A stretch of DNA of 64,000 nucleotides from Stenopsyche tienmushanensis (taxonomy: Eukaryota > Arthropoda > Insecta > Trichoptera > Stenopsychidae), in contig WACJ01000260.1 in the NCBI GenBank assembly GCA_008973525.1, forward strand, positions 310,001-374,000, read 5' to 3'. Positions 11,925-23,156 of this stretch are shown here, in pieces. The notes below the pieces were generated by a model. It searched no databases and was not told the origin of the DNA. It saw only the letters and a program-made list of their open reading frames with translations. The translations under genes and the position numbers were made by a program. Each line of letters begins with the position of its first letter. Positions within the stretch are counted from its first letter, which is position 1.

Positions 11925-12262
11925 GCAGTGTCGGATTGTCCAATGTGTCGGACCATAGAGTACTGCGCCCAACCCCTTGTAGTCCGGAACTTTTTGCAAG
12001 AGAGTACTTATACATAGAAAATACAAGGTTTCATATTATATAATTAACGTCATAAACGCAATGGCCACGGCTGAATTCTTCCCTGAAGAATCCACATATA
12101 CAAATTGCAGTTCTTTTTTGTATCAAAAATTGTGGATCGTCCTACGCTTAGGTACTTACTTTGCTATTTTTAATATTGACGAAGCTTTGCCGCACATTTG
12201 TATTATATTTGTACTGGGATTTCGGACTACAGGGGGCGCCGGATTACATTGGGGCCTTTTTC
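11925..12262 (+). repeat. pogo-like MITE copy, right end degenerate
   Basis: Shares GTGTCGGATTGTCCAAT, a stretch with CCCTTGTAGTCCGGAAC, and GGGGGCGCCGGATTA with 49008-49571 and 58673-59188. The clear CAGTAGACCC terminus seen at 58673 is not preserved here. Confidence 0.65.
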
Positions 12263-13540
12263 ACATTAATAATGCAATTTAAATTCTTGTATGACAACCT
12301 TATTACATGCGTAGAGTGAAAATATTAATGCGAAAATAATAAAGAATAACGAAATTTTCACAATAAATTGAGATTTCCTTCAGTAAACATCACTAATTGA
12401 ATCAGATCTACGTCAAACAATCGCAAAATTATAATATATATTTGAACTTCTATTGATCCGAGTGTAGGAAACCATTATTTTAAATTATTGGCAAGAGGAG
12501 CTGAATGGGTATTCATAATATGAATTATCTACAGTTAACAGCAAACAACAGATGAATACATGCAATTTCTAATTAATAAAACGGAAAATCCATCCATTTC
12601 TTCGTCTGATTATCATCAATCAATAGGTTCAAATCAGATACTCGAGATAAAAATGCCCAAGTCTGATCAACAGAAAATGAAACGTACACCATAAAATCAT
12701 CCCAAGACTACAATTTTGTGTCATCCAATTTAGAAGTAATTAATAAATTTGCTAAAAAAATAATTGCACTTTGATTTCCATTATTGGCTTTAGTGAGGAC
12801 AAAAATATTTTTATTTTTATGCACATAATCAAATTCGGTAATGCAAAATTAATATTATAATATGAATTAAAGCATTGATAGAGCATCACCAGCTCTACTT
12901 TTAATATTGAAGATTATACAGAATATGGAACTCTGGAGCAAAGTTCCAGAATTTGAAAGATACATTCTTGTTGGAATCTTATTCGGATCGATTCTTCCAA
13001 TAATGGACTCGATAATAGCAAGATTAAAGTTCAATTTCTGAAGCAAACATTAGCATAAATAAATATGTAAATGATTCAAGAACGCTTAAATTGCTTAATT
13101 AATACAATAATATTCATATTGTTTTTCGTTTTTTTTATATTATCTCGTTTCAATTTAAAATTCCATCTATTATCAAGGATAATGTGTTTAAAATACTAAA
13201 AAATTATCGAGCGAATATATTTACGCGACAATTGAATATATCGCGTAAAAGGATTACACACTTGAATCGTCGTGGCAATATTATCATATGAATTAATTGC
13301 AATGTGCTATTTTTTAATTTATATTATTTTTTCTTAATTAGAGAGTTTTTATTAATATTTCTTGAAAGTTTAATATGCAATGTTTAATCATTGATTGATT
13401 ATCGTTCGGTTGTCAAGTTACATGACCTGTCTACTACAATTTCAATCAATTTACCCCTATGCTATGAATTATCGTCTAACTTCTGACATTCGTTTACATT
13501 CTTCTTCCACTTAATCCCACATTAATCAAACAATTTCCTC
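12263..13540. other. No recognisable gene or repeat
   Basis: Very A+T-rich with few open frames. Nothing shared with other parts of the window was noticed. Confidence 0.5.
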
Positions 13541-14054
13541 TTAACCTTTTCGTTAGTGAGCAAATTTAAAATCGATGAAGTCGTTGATGTCATAATCGCT
13601 TTACGCCGATTACTTTCTGTCAGCTCCTAATCAACGTAAGACAATCTTCAATTCACTTGATAGTGAATACAAGACCACGTCATTTCTTTACATAAACAAT
13701 ACACACAAAAATCGATTAATTTGCTCCTCCTTTAGAAGGAAATGATAATTGAACAAAGACTCATTCAACACGCAGAGAAGATAAACAAACACTCTCGATA
13801 ACACAATATTCGGTCGTTTCTTTGTGTAAACAAATAACACACTTGAAATCGAAATCATTATAAATCGATAAATTTGGGCTTAACGATCTATACAATCATG
13901 CGATGCATATGAAGAAGCTATCCGTCTCAGTCTCCCGAACTACGCTAAGTTCTCTCTGTCTCTGTCCGCCTCGGAGCTTCAATGCACAAGAGTGTCCTTT
14001 CTGAATAGTGAAGGTCAAAACGGCTATTTCCGTGAGTACTCATGAAACGGTTAA
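13541..14054 (-). repeat. piggyBac-like MITE, family A, copy 4 (diverged, inverted)
   Basis: Begins TTAACCTTTTCGTTAGTGAG and ends ATGAAACGGTTAA. The complement of the family core lies between (AACGATCTATACAATCATGC at about 13880). At 514 bp it is longer than other copies, so it may carry an insertion. Confidence 0.65.
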
Positions 14055-14209
14055 GACAAAGAACAATAGACGAAGCTCAACGCTTCCAATGCACGTCACT
14101 TAAGTTTATATCTCATAATTAGCTTAATCTCATTGACCGTTTTTTGCTGATATGTCAAACGCCTACCCTAAACATGTAATTTTTTCATAAATAATATTTG
14201 GCATCTTGT

Positions 14210-14990
14210 TTTTCGTGTTTTTTTTTTGGTGGTGTTGAGGGAGTATTTTGCTACGTTTCACAGATAGACCACATGTCCTATGTATCAGAGTTGTCGAAAT
14301 ATAATATATTTTTGAAAAAATACCCAAAATTTCACCTTTAAATCATCATAACTTTTTTTAATCTGTGGCCGTAATAGCAACAAAATAACTGTTTTTGTAT
14401 TTTGCAATTTATTTTTAATCTAAATAAATCATTATTTTATGCGATTTGTTTAAAGAAAATTACTTCTGAGCTTCCAAAGTCACATAAAATGTGCAAACAA
14501 ATGAGGAATGTATACTTCTCAATACTCTAAAAAAAAAATTGACAACTATTTTGGACTTAATTTAGTTTTAAAAAGTTCTAAAGATATGCTACTTTCCAAC
14601 GATATGCTACATGTCATACAAATAATTCAATAAGTTGTTAAACTTGAAGAGATACCAGCTTGGCAGGGTCAGGGTTAAGAAAATACTTTTTATGCTTATG
14701 ATGTTTTTATTAAATTTATTTTTAAAAAATGTTCAAATTGATCACCTCTGCTTCGTATACACGCACAACACATTTTCCTTATTTCAACTATAATTGTCTA
14801 AAATAGCATTTCCTTTTTAGTTTTTGCAAAGGTGGCGCTTATTCCTTCAATTAGGATTTCTTTTGCGGGCACCTCTGTCTCGTATAAATTGATTCTTTTG
14901 GCAGCCCTATTCTGTGGCTCGCACGGTCTCCAGATCTGACACCACTGGATTTCTTTGTCTGGGGACGTGCTCGTTATATCATAATTTAGC
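14210..14990 (+). mobile_element. Tc1/IS630-like transposon remnant
   Basis: Homologous in inverted orientation to 7690-8290, and near 14240-14340 to the MITE at 17318-17523 (TTTTGCTACGTTTCACA). A transposase motif is readable near its 3' side. No terminal inverted repeat pair was identified, so the ends are approximate. Confidence 0.55.
14895..14985 (+). pseudogene. DDE transposase fragment (SPDLTPLDFFVWG block)
   Basis: One frame reads WLARSPDLTPLDFFVWGRA. The block S-P-D-L-T-P-x-D-F-F is diagnostic of a large group of insect Tc1/IS630-type transposases and contains the region of the third catalytic carboxylate. Only about 30 codons are readable, with no continuous frame on either side. 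Confidence 0.65.
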
Positions 14991-15026
14991 AGGCTTAATA
15001 TACATTTAATGCTTATTTATTAATAT

Positions 15027-15792
15027 TAGGGTGTCTCATAAGTTTCTTTCGTTTTCATATTAAGGAAAAAAAATTTCAATCAAAATTTATTGAATAATAT
15101 ATGATCCATTCTGTTCTATTACCTTTCTCCATCTCTTAGGAAGCCTCATAATACCTTCTTGCCAAAATTTCACAGGTTTGTTGGCAAAATATTGATCAAG
15201 TTACATTTTTATATCATTTTTTGAATTAAAATTTTTACCACGTAAATAAAGAATGCCTCGTCTGTTCGCTAATTCTGGCCATTTTCTGGCAATTGCATCC
15301 TTTAGATTGTCTAGTTGGAAACAATATTTTGTTGAATTGATCGTTTCACCTTGCTGAAGTAGCTTACAATAAAGTACCCCCTTCCAGTCCCACCAAATGC
15401 ATAGAAAAACTTTTTTTGGATGTAGGCCAGGTTTAGCTACAGTTAAAGCTTCTGTACCCTTGGTCCAAGACCGTTTACGTTGGATATTCTCATAGAGTAT
15501 CCAACTTTCATCTCCAGTGACAAATCTCTTCAAAAAAGGTTGGCTATTATGTCGTCGGAGAAAAAGATCGCATGTTGAAATACGCTGAAGTTTATTTGAG
15601 TCAGTCAATTCATGAAGAAGCCACACATCTGAACGATTGATGTAGCCCAATTTTGTCAGATGATTATGGACGGATGTTCATGGAATTTCTAACTTGTTAG
15701 CTATTTCGCGAACAGTATATCGCGGGTTTTCTTCAGCCATGGTTATGATTAGATCTGTGTTCATTTGCGAAAGAAACTTATGGGACAAGCTA
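15027..15792 (-). mobile_element. mariner element, internally deleted
   Basis: Terminal inverted repeats are GGGTGTCTCATAAGTTTCTT on the left and the complement of AAGAAACTTATGGGACAAGC on the right, with TA at both edges (15027-15028 and 15791-15792). The total is about 766 bp against about 1.3 kb for intact mariners. The transposase relic fills most of it. Confidence 0.85.
15087..15764 (-). pseudogene. mariner transposase, deletion derivative lacking two catalytic Asp
   Basis: Transposase would cut and join the element ends at TA sites. The frame reads from an ATG at 15764 (N-terminal part shortened), through an in-frame TGA, then about 149 codons with GDESWILYENIQRKRSW and LHPKKVFLCIWWDWKG, into KWPELANRRGIL. 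Here the family continues with HDNARPH and YSPDLAPSDYH, carrying the second and third catalytic aspartates. In this copy the frame jumps straight to LRGKNFNSKNDIKM, a stop, and the C-terminal tail ending GSYIIQ. Only the first Asp (GDES) remains, so the protein cannot be catalytic. The wording resembles the irritans/SETMAR-type mariners, judged by eye. Confidence 0.85.
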
Positions 15793-17317
15793 ATATATTA
15801 ATTTCAAATGTTTGCCTCTGTACCTTTTATTCTTAGATGAAACGATGCCTTTTTCGCTATTAATATCTGACCGTCATTAAACTGAACAAGTTTCGTTTCA
15901 ACGCAATTTGGCGCTAGGGCAGACGCTATATGCACTCCCTTGAAGGGTTAAATATCAATGTGCCTAGGGGAATTTATACAACTAAGGCTTCCGATTCGTA
16001 TTATAAATAAGACCTTCATAAAACGCGCAACGTTAAATGGGTGTATAAAAGTTTATGGATGTAAGATCGAATTTATTTCCCTTTTTATTATTTCGTAATC
16101 TCGCATGTCCATTCTAAGTATGGGTTTCGGTACAATGTGTTCTTTTGTGCGTTGTGTGGAAATCGTGTGATTAAAATGTGGTTTTGTGAATTCTCTCACA
16201 TCGATCGTTCACTTTTCAACGCCATTTATTTCACCGTCGAATTGTTTTATGGCTCCGAACAAAGTACGTGAAATGTTGACCTTCACTCCTTTATGCACCC
16301 CGTGCTAATTCAACATCCAACAAATTGCCCAATGAAGCAATTTTCCGTATCCGGTGCAAATTCTTTGTAATGGATTTTGTAGGCGCAGATTGTATACACA
16401 TTTTGCTCAAATAATGGTCGCTTTGAATTGCATCCCACTCGGCAGACGAATAAAATAAATTGCAGCCGAGATGGTCGTTAAATTCTTCCACTCTTTTTCT
16501 TCGTTTTCTTCTTCGGCTTGTAATATTTCGTTATTAAGTGCAACCCTTGAAGAGCGTTTGCTCCTTGTGCACTAAGTATGCGTAACTCTAAATATGCTCT
16601 CGCATACCCCAAGATTGAATATCATTACCATAATGATATCAACTCGCGAGTAAATCTCCTCCGAGTAAGGTGCAGTGGTAAAGTAAGAATCTTATTCAAA
16701 TATTTTTGTTATATTTTTTAAACGACGACGTGCTTAAAAATTATATTTCTATACCAAAAACACACAATAAGACATTTTTGTGGCTATACCAGGCTTTAAA
16801 TCTTTCAGCTTTCGAATTAAATACTCTCCTTGGGATATCATGAACAATCCAGACCAGATTGTTGACAATCATAGAACAACTTTATATATTTCTCAAGCAA
16901 GTTTTTCCAATTATAAGTATATTTTGGATATTGTCCTATCATTTTAAGTGATGGTTCGAGACATTCGATGAAGATTTAAGCTCTGTATAATAAGAATCCT
17001 GATCGATACTTGGTCGATTATTTACCCAAGATATTTTCTTACGCTTGATGGTTGTATGAAGCTGTTAATCCGTTCGTTAAGTCCATGGAATGCTTCCAAT
17101 TATTTTAATAAACTAGTTTTAAAAGTCCAAGTCTCACATTCATATAATAAGGCTGACTTAGCATTTTATCTAATGGAGATGTTTGTGAAACTTGCTGCTA
17201 ATTTTAAAAACAGGATTCTAATAATTTCGATATGAACTTTGTTGATCCAACTATCTGTATTTTAAATGTTTCACCATGACTATAAGAAATATTGCGCTGT
17301 GTGTTGAGTAATTAATA
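15793..17317. other. No recognisable gene
   Basis: A minus-strand frame of 66 codons at 16291-16491 is the most protein-like piece but has no recognised family or splice context. The rest is A+T-rich and featureless to me. Confidence 0.45.
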
Positions 17318-17523
17318 CAGGGTGTTTTGCACATGGATATGACCATACTCATTAAAAGTTATGACGGTTTAAAGGTGAAATTTTGGATATTTTATTAAAA
17401 TGTTGAAAAAAATTATATTTTGACAACCCTGACAGTTAGGACAAAGGATCTTCGTGTGAAACGTAGCAAAAAACTCCCTTAACCCTACAAAAAAAATTGT
17501 GGATCCATGTGCAAAATACCCTA
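17318..17523. repeat. 206 bp TA-flanked MITE with near-perfect terminal inverted repeats
   Basis: Left end CAGGGTGTTTTGCACATGGA, right end ATCCATGTGCAAAATACCCTA, flanked by TA on both sides (17316-17317 and 17524-17525). Internal TGAAACGTAGCAAAAAACTC ties it to the larger remnants at 7690-8960 and 14210-14990. It is a short deletion derivative of that Tc1/IS630-like family. Confidence 0.8.
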
Positions 17524-17771
17524 TATAATAAAATAGGCGCGTAACTAGTCTAGTGGTTGTACATAGTAGAGGGAATACGGCGCATGCGTGTAGCGTCTCT
17601 ATGATGTATGTATACAAACGATTATCTCTAGCTTTCCAATCAAGTGCCGCTTGAAGTTTCACTTTTTGTGACGTTCGAGTCAATTTACTCTACTGTGCCT
17701 ACAAGTTTCACAATAAAGAAAACAATTTCTGTATCCATTTATTCCTGGTTATCTAATACATAAAATTAATA

Positions 17772-18057
17772 TCTGTTTGTTCGTATGTAATGCGCTGCCA
17801 TATCGTTCATCAGATTGCGATAAAACTTCGTCCACTTATTGCTAAGGATTGCGCGAATAAAATAGGCATAGTAAAAATATTGTATGTATGCACCATGTTG
17901 ACGCATATTGGTCTGGTGAATTGAAATTTGGGCTGCGGGGTTGGGGAGAGAAAGGATGCGCGCGCAATACGGTGGTTAAGTCGGTCTTCGAGATGATAAC
18001 AAGTGTGAATATGCTTTTGGATCCCAGGTGGGGATACCCATGCCGGGTATTCGCTAG
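17772..18057 (+). mobile_element. Possible non-autonomous Helitron
   Basis: The element starts TC after an A and ends CTAG before a T, the arrangement expected for Helitrons, which leave no target duplication. Just before the 3' end, ATACCC (18034-18039) and GGGTAT (18045-18050) form a short hairpin. A diverged partial copy of the 5' two thirds lies at 28331-28511. The hairpin stem is short and close to the end, so this is tentative. Confidence 0.4.
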
Positions 18058-19219
18058 TGATAAATATAATAGATAGAAGACCAACAGCAAAAGTGTCGAT
18101 AGAAATTATGGCGATAACTGAAGCAAATTGGAAAGAAAATGACATCATTTTCGCAGTCGATATTGGTTGTTCTTGCCATTTTTTCTCCTTTTTTCTTCTT
18201 GCCTGCTTTAATCGATGTATTCTTAAATGCATACAAGTTAGTCCAATTTTAGCTATATCGAATGCATGATCTTCTTTCATTGCAATTTAGTAGTCTTAAA
18301 CGCCCACGCAGCATCAGTGTGAACTCGCCTTGAAAGATTCAATTAGGTCTTGATTCCAGCAAACCCCTTCGCGCCATTTAATATAATACCACCGCAGCTA
18401 TACAGGGCTAATCTTCTTCTTAATATGTTATTGTGGTTTCGCAATTACTTTTCAATCGACACTCCAGTGAGAAACTCGCCTGCGAAAGAATCCATCTGAT
18501 GGATGGGTCCCGTGCAGCGATGACATCATTGATTCTCCTCAAGATCCACCTTCCGCGTCAATTTTTTTCTCATTATAAAAAGCCGTTTTATTAGAACAGC
18601 ATACCAGTCCAGCATTGCACACGGCAAACAGGTCTTCTTGCAAAAATATTCGAGCGTCGCTCCTCCAGACTATTTCCCCCGCGGTATTCAACGGTAGTGT
18701 CCGAACCGGAGGGGCAATTAATAGAACGTGCCAGAATCGAGTTTGCAGCCGATTGCCGATTCGGCTGCTTATTCGAAATCGATAGATCAACAAAATTTCC
18801 ACGGGCCACGAACTGTTATTTCGAGGTGATCGTCCTTTCGGTGGTGGCGATCGCTGTCCCTGACCGTCTCCGATGGACGTCGCTGCAACGATTACAGTTA
18901 CAATGCCAAATTTATCGCAAATTATCTTCATAAACTGCGAAAACTTGTTCTTGCAATCACATATTTCTTGGTTGTTCTTGGCTGTGGAGAAATCTAGGAG
19001 GGCACAAGAGCGCGGCTTCGTGCGATTGCAACGATTTGTTACGTGGACAGTAAATTAACGCAGAAATCCCTCGAATTAATATGTCAACTCTTACCGCTGG
19101 AAACGATTACATATGATGTTTATAAATCTTCGATGTTACTATACTGCCCTCATCCAATTTATTCAGGTAACAAGATGCTGTAATCGAAACAAGACCAGAT
19201 GATTAAATTTTCATAACAT
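18058..19219. other. No confirmed gene; moderately G+C-rich open frames
   Basis: A minus-strand frame of 130 codons (18931-18539) starts with ATG and is uninterrupted, but shows no recognised domain and only a weak hydrophobic N-terminus. A frame this long is roughly what chance would give once or so in this window. The adjoining minus-strand frame at 18280-17810 runs into the repeat and is not credible. Confidence 0.4.
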
Positions 19220-20322
19220 TAGGTTGGGGAATAAGTTCATAGCGTTTTTATATTATTCTGTTTTACAACCATTTTTTTGCTTTTTGAAAAAGTGTATAGT
19301 ATTCATTCGATGGAACTCTTCCTGTTCTACAAATCTGTGTTAATCATCTTTTTGAATCATTCAATTTTTTATTACCTTTTGAGTCTTAAAAATGGAATAT
19401 GCAGGGGGTAAAAAGCAACACTTTCAACACCTACTTTTCATCGCTTTTTATCGAAGTCAAAAAGCTGCTGAAGTAGTCCGGGATATTTGCAACATATACG
19501 GAGAAGGTGTCATAGGTTAGTCTACAGCACGAAATGGTTTGCAAAGTTCAAAAATGGCCATTTTGATGTTAACGATACGCCCCGTAGCGGAAGACCTTCT
19601 GAATTCGACAAAAAGCATCTAAAGCACTTTTGAAGGAAGACGGTCGTCAAACAAGTCATGAATTGGCCGAAAAAATGAATTGCGATTATAAAACGATTCT
19701 CAATCGTCTTAATTCAATGGAATTTGCCGAAAAATTGGGAGCCTGGGAACACGCGGTCATAAACAGCGCTTTTTGTACCGAATCGTCACGGGAGATGAAA
19801 AACGGTGCCTATACATAAACATAAAGCAAAGAAAGAAATGGGTGTCTCCAGGAGATACGCCAAAGCCGAGAGTCAAGCCTGACTTCCATCCAAAGAAGAC
19901 TATGATCTGCGTTTGGTGGGACTGGGAGGGCATGGTGCATTGAGGAATGCTCGAAAGGAATGCCACGGTCAACAAGGAGCTCTACATAGCTCAGCTACAC
20001 CGCGTGAAAGAGGCTATTATAGAAAATATCCCATCGATATGCCCAAATCATACTCCTTCACGACAACGCAAGACCCCATGTTGCACAAGTCGTAAAGCCG
20101 CACTCCAAGAGCTCGAATGGTAGATCCTTCAGCAACCGCCGTATTCTCCAGACCTTACACCGACGGATTGCCATCTTTTCTGCTTCCTGTAGAATCATAT
20201 GATAGGCGTTATCTTCAACAATGAAGACGACCTTAAAAACTGACAATTTTGGTGGAACGGCATCGACAATTGTTCAAATAAAAGTTTTTGATAAAAACGC
20301 TACGAACTTATTCCCCAACCTA
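19220..20322 (+). mobile_element. mariner element, near full length, inactive
   Basis: Inverted ends are TAGGTTGGGGAATAAGTTCA and the complement of GAACTTATTCCCCAACCTA, each at a TA. The span of about 1.1 kb holds a readable but broken transposase. Some 3' coding sequence is missing before the right end. Confidence 0.9.
19392..20243 (+). pseudogene. mariner transposase, DD34D type, with frameshifts and stops
   Basis: The ATG at 19392 opens the helix-turn-helix N-terminus (MEYAGGKKQHFQHLL...). Recognisable blocks follow in shifting frames: TPRSGRPSEFD linker, LLKEDGRQTSHELAEKMNCD (second DNA-binding helix set), IVTGDEKRCLY (first catalytic Asp), HPKKTMICVWWDWEGM, DNARPHVAQVVK (second Asp) and PPYSPDLTPTDCHLF (third Asp). 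The spacing from the second to the third Asp is 34 residues. In-frame stops occur after GEGVIG, after WEGMVH, after LQELEW and before NHMIG, and frameshifts separate several blocks. All three catalytic Asp codons survive, but no functional protein can be made. Confidence 0.9.
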
Positions 20323-21849
20323 ATATCTTTAAAAATATATTCGCTTTTAAGTACAAGTAATCCCTCAGCAGCTCGGGTCAGTTTCCCCATGTTTCTTTAT
20401 CTCATATGTGATATGATGAACCTATGTTTCATCCTGAATGGATGCAAAAACTCGGCCTCATTACTATGAACACTCGATTGAAACATATCATTACGACGCT
20501 GTTTATGTTCCATTGCGAGCAAACACGGCACCCATCTTGCACATAGCTTTCTCGTGTCAATTTTTTTTTATCAATATGCGATGTACGAAATTTTTTTGAA
20601 AGGGCTACCGTGTCCGCTAGCTAGCTTCATCATTTCTAGGATGGTTACATTTATGTAAGTTCACATTAAGTCCTACAGGATTCTAATAAGATAAGCTCAA
20701 ACAAGAAAATGATAAAAACAGCTTGTAAGAGTAAAACCATTGAAATTATTACTTACAACTCTAATATTATTTATTCGAATAAATTTCAACAATAATTTAA
20801 AGCAGTGAGTGGCCATAAAAATGCAAAGATCTACTTAGATCATGATTTATATTGTAATGATCGTCAAAGTTTTCCTTAAGAATTAGTAGTATATAGTTTG
20901 AGTCTTTTCATTTAATTTGTTTATTATATTTATCATCTCGAAGAAATATGAGGGATTTGTGAAGACTGAGCAGTTTTTCTCGGAAGACAGTGAAAAACTA
21001 CTCAAGATGACCTTGTTGATTATACTGAAAAGGGCTTTCCGAAGTACAAAAAATCCAGTCTCTCCTTTCCTCGCTAGGTCTAGGGTGAAGCACATACTAC
21101 GTGACGGTTGTGCATATGCGTCAGTGGGATTCATATCATCATGAGATTTGTCAACTGCGGATAATTGCCGTGACCATCTCTTGGTCAGGAATGACCTCTT
21201 ATTTTAAAAACCATTAAATTCATCATGTTTCCTTCCGGTGCATTACTGATGACCATTTTTGTCTTCAGACGTGTGATTGCATCCGCACAGAAGCAAATGA
21301 TGAGCATCCTTCCGAGCCATTATAATTGACCATAACGGTTTTGGCATTACATAAAATTCACACTGCGTTATATTCATAATTACCGACGACGATAAGAGCT
21401 TCTAGAAGGAAAAAAACAATGAAGAAGCAGAAAAATATGGGTTTGTTTGTTGGTACCGCTTGGTTTTGTTAATTAAGAAGGGAACGAACGGCTGACGGTG
21501 AGCACAATGAAGCCATTTTCCATTGTTTGGTTTTGATTGGGTATGAATGTGGAAACCTGCGGCCGGTCTCACGGCCTGGCGAGTTCCACCTTCAGGTCGG
21601 ACGTGCGCACCAATGACCCTGAACATTTCATTGCCGTGGCTGCAAGAACCTCCACACTTTTATGTAATCAACCGTCTGTTTTGTTTACCTCACATGTCGC
21701 TTGTGCTCACTTATGCAACTTGTTGCAACCAAACGGCTCCGACTCGTTCCATCATAACTCACATAGTGCATTACAACCCTACATTTATTTTATTTAATCA
21801 TAAGGATTTATTCTTCAAAATTATTTCCATAACTGCAAGGTTGACAGTC
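20323..21849. other. No recognisable gene
   Basis: Overlapping short frames at 20883-21144 (both strands) and 21402-21855 have no recognised domain. Confidence 0.45.
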
Positions 21850-22070
21850 TTCTAAGAAATGCTATTAGCCTCACCTACTTGCGATTCTTGCGGGATGCGG
21901 GAGTCGGGAAGAGTTGTCGGTTGGCCTTGGCTGCGGAAGGACGTCCTTTCCGCAGCCAAAATAATTTTTTACATAGAGAATAGAGTATTTTCGTTCGACG
22001 CCCGTCCACCCCTATCTATCTGTCCGGCTGTACATGATCCGATAGAAGAACGAACCCGTGCGTTAGCTTT
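21850..22070 (+). repeat. Dispersed repeat with strong palindrome (family P, copy 1); possible solo LTR
   Basis: A near-perfect 33 bp palindrome at 21927-21959 is centred on GGACGTCC with arms TTGGCTGCGGAA / TTCCGCAGCCAA and one unpaired base. The neighbourhood (GAGTTGTCGG before it, TTCGACGCCCGTC after it) matches 51785-52025, and the palindrome recurs at 60246-60281. An LTR is possible, but no primer-binding site or coding part was seen. Confidence 0.5.
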
Positions 22071-22659
22071 CGTTATTGTCGTAATTTTCCAAAAGTGATA
22101 GAAGATTTCTTTCAAAAAAGAAAGAACTTTTGAAATTATTTTAACAGTTACCTTTCGCACAAAAACATCTTCAAAGATATTCATATTCTTGAGACTTGAT
22201 ATGGCAAGACAAGTAAAAGATTTGTTTCTCTTATATATTATATATCGACAATGGACACATCTGGATCACATTTTAACAGTTTTATGACTTCATAAAAAAT
22301 ATGTTTTTTGTCAAAACATTTTTCTCAATTTCTGGCGATCACTTGTTTGATTCGTTTGAATTTTCTGCTTTATTTTCTGTATTATCAAAGCTATTTTCGT
22401 AATATTGTAGATATAACAAACAATTTGTGGATCAAATTTGTGATTAACTCTTTGAAATGATCATCAAAATATATTTTAAAAAACTGTTTAATTTCACTGG
22501 TCTGTAATCCACAGATGCAGAATCACTAGATAATATGCAACGCAATGCAATTTGATAGAAAAAAAAACTATGGAAAATGTTCGTTATAAGTTACAAATGA
22601 ATACAACTGTTAACAATAATGTAACGATCATTTTATTAACAATTTTATTATCCCAAGTA
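22071..22659. other. No recognisable gene
   Basis: A+T-rich with one 62-codon frame that extends into the next element. Confidence 0.45.
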
Positions 22660-23156
22660 CACTTGGGTCTGTTTTTATGCGATTTTGAAGTTATGCGGTT
22701 TTCAAAAATAATGGAACTTATTCCTCATTTTTCTATATAGGACAAAGCTTTTTTTATGCGAAAATACAAGTTACAGCCGTTAAAGTGTCTTGATAACAAA
22801 TTGGCAATTTTGGATTACTTGGCGAATGGACAAAATCCTATCGAGATAAGCATATCTCTCAACCTCCGATAGTCGACCATAAGAACAATAAAAAAAAGGA
22901 AAGTGATTACATTTTTAAAAAGACGATCAACACAGATGACGAAATTGTATTGTTTTAATTTATTTGAATTTTTTTAGAAACCTTTTTTATGCGATTTTTG
23001 GAACATTCTATTACATTGATTTGAAGTTATGCGGTTTTGTAAAAATAATGGAACTTATCCCTCAGTTTTCTATGTAGTTCTAGTCTTTTTTATGCGATTT
23101 TTTTTATATGCGACTCCCCGTAGAACGTACCTATCGCATAAAAACAAACCCAAGTG
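22660..23156. mobile_element. 497 bp TA-flanked non-autonomous element (CACTTGGG family)
   Basis: Ends are CACTTGGGTCTGTTTTTATG and the complement of GCATAAAAACAAACCCAAGTG, with TA at 22658-22659 and 23157-23158. Subterminal copies of TTATGCGATTTT and AAGTTATGCGG repeat inside both arms. A larger sibling is at 43250-43973. Tip and TA preference place it in the Tc1/mariner superfamily. No coding sequence. Confidence 0.75.

Noticed and set aside
17810..18280. Longest uninterrupted minus-strand frame (about 156 codons).
   Set aside because: It runs through the dispersed repeat at 17772-18057, overlaps open frames on both strands, and shows no domain. Low stop density in a G+C-richer repeat explains it.
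18539..18931. A 130-codon minus-strand frame with a weak hydrophobic N-terminus as a secreted protein.
   Set aside because: No clear signal peptide and no splice or promoter signals. A frame of this length is expected about once by chance in a window of this size.
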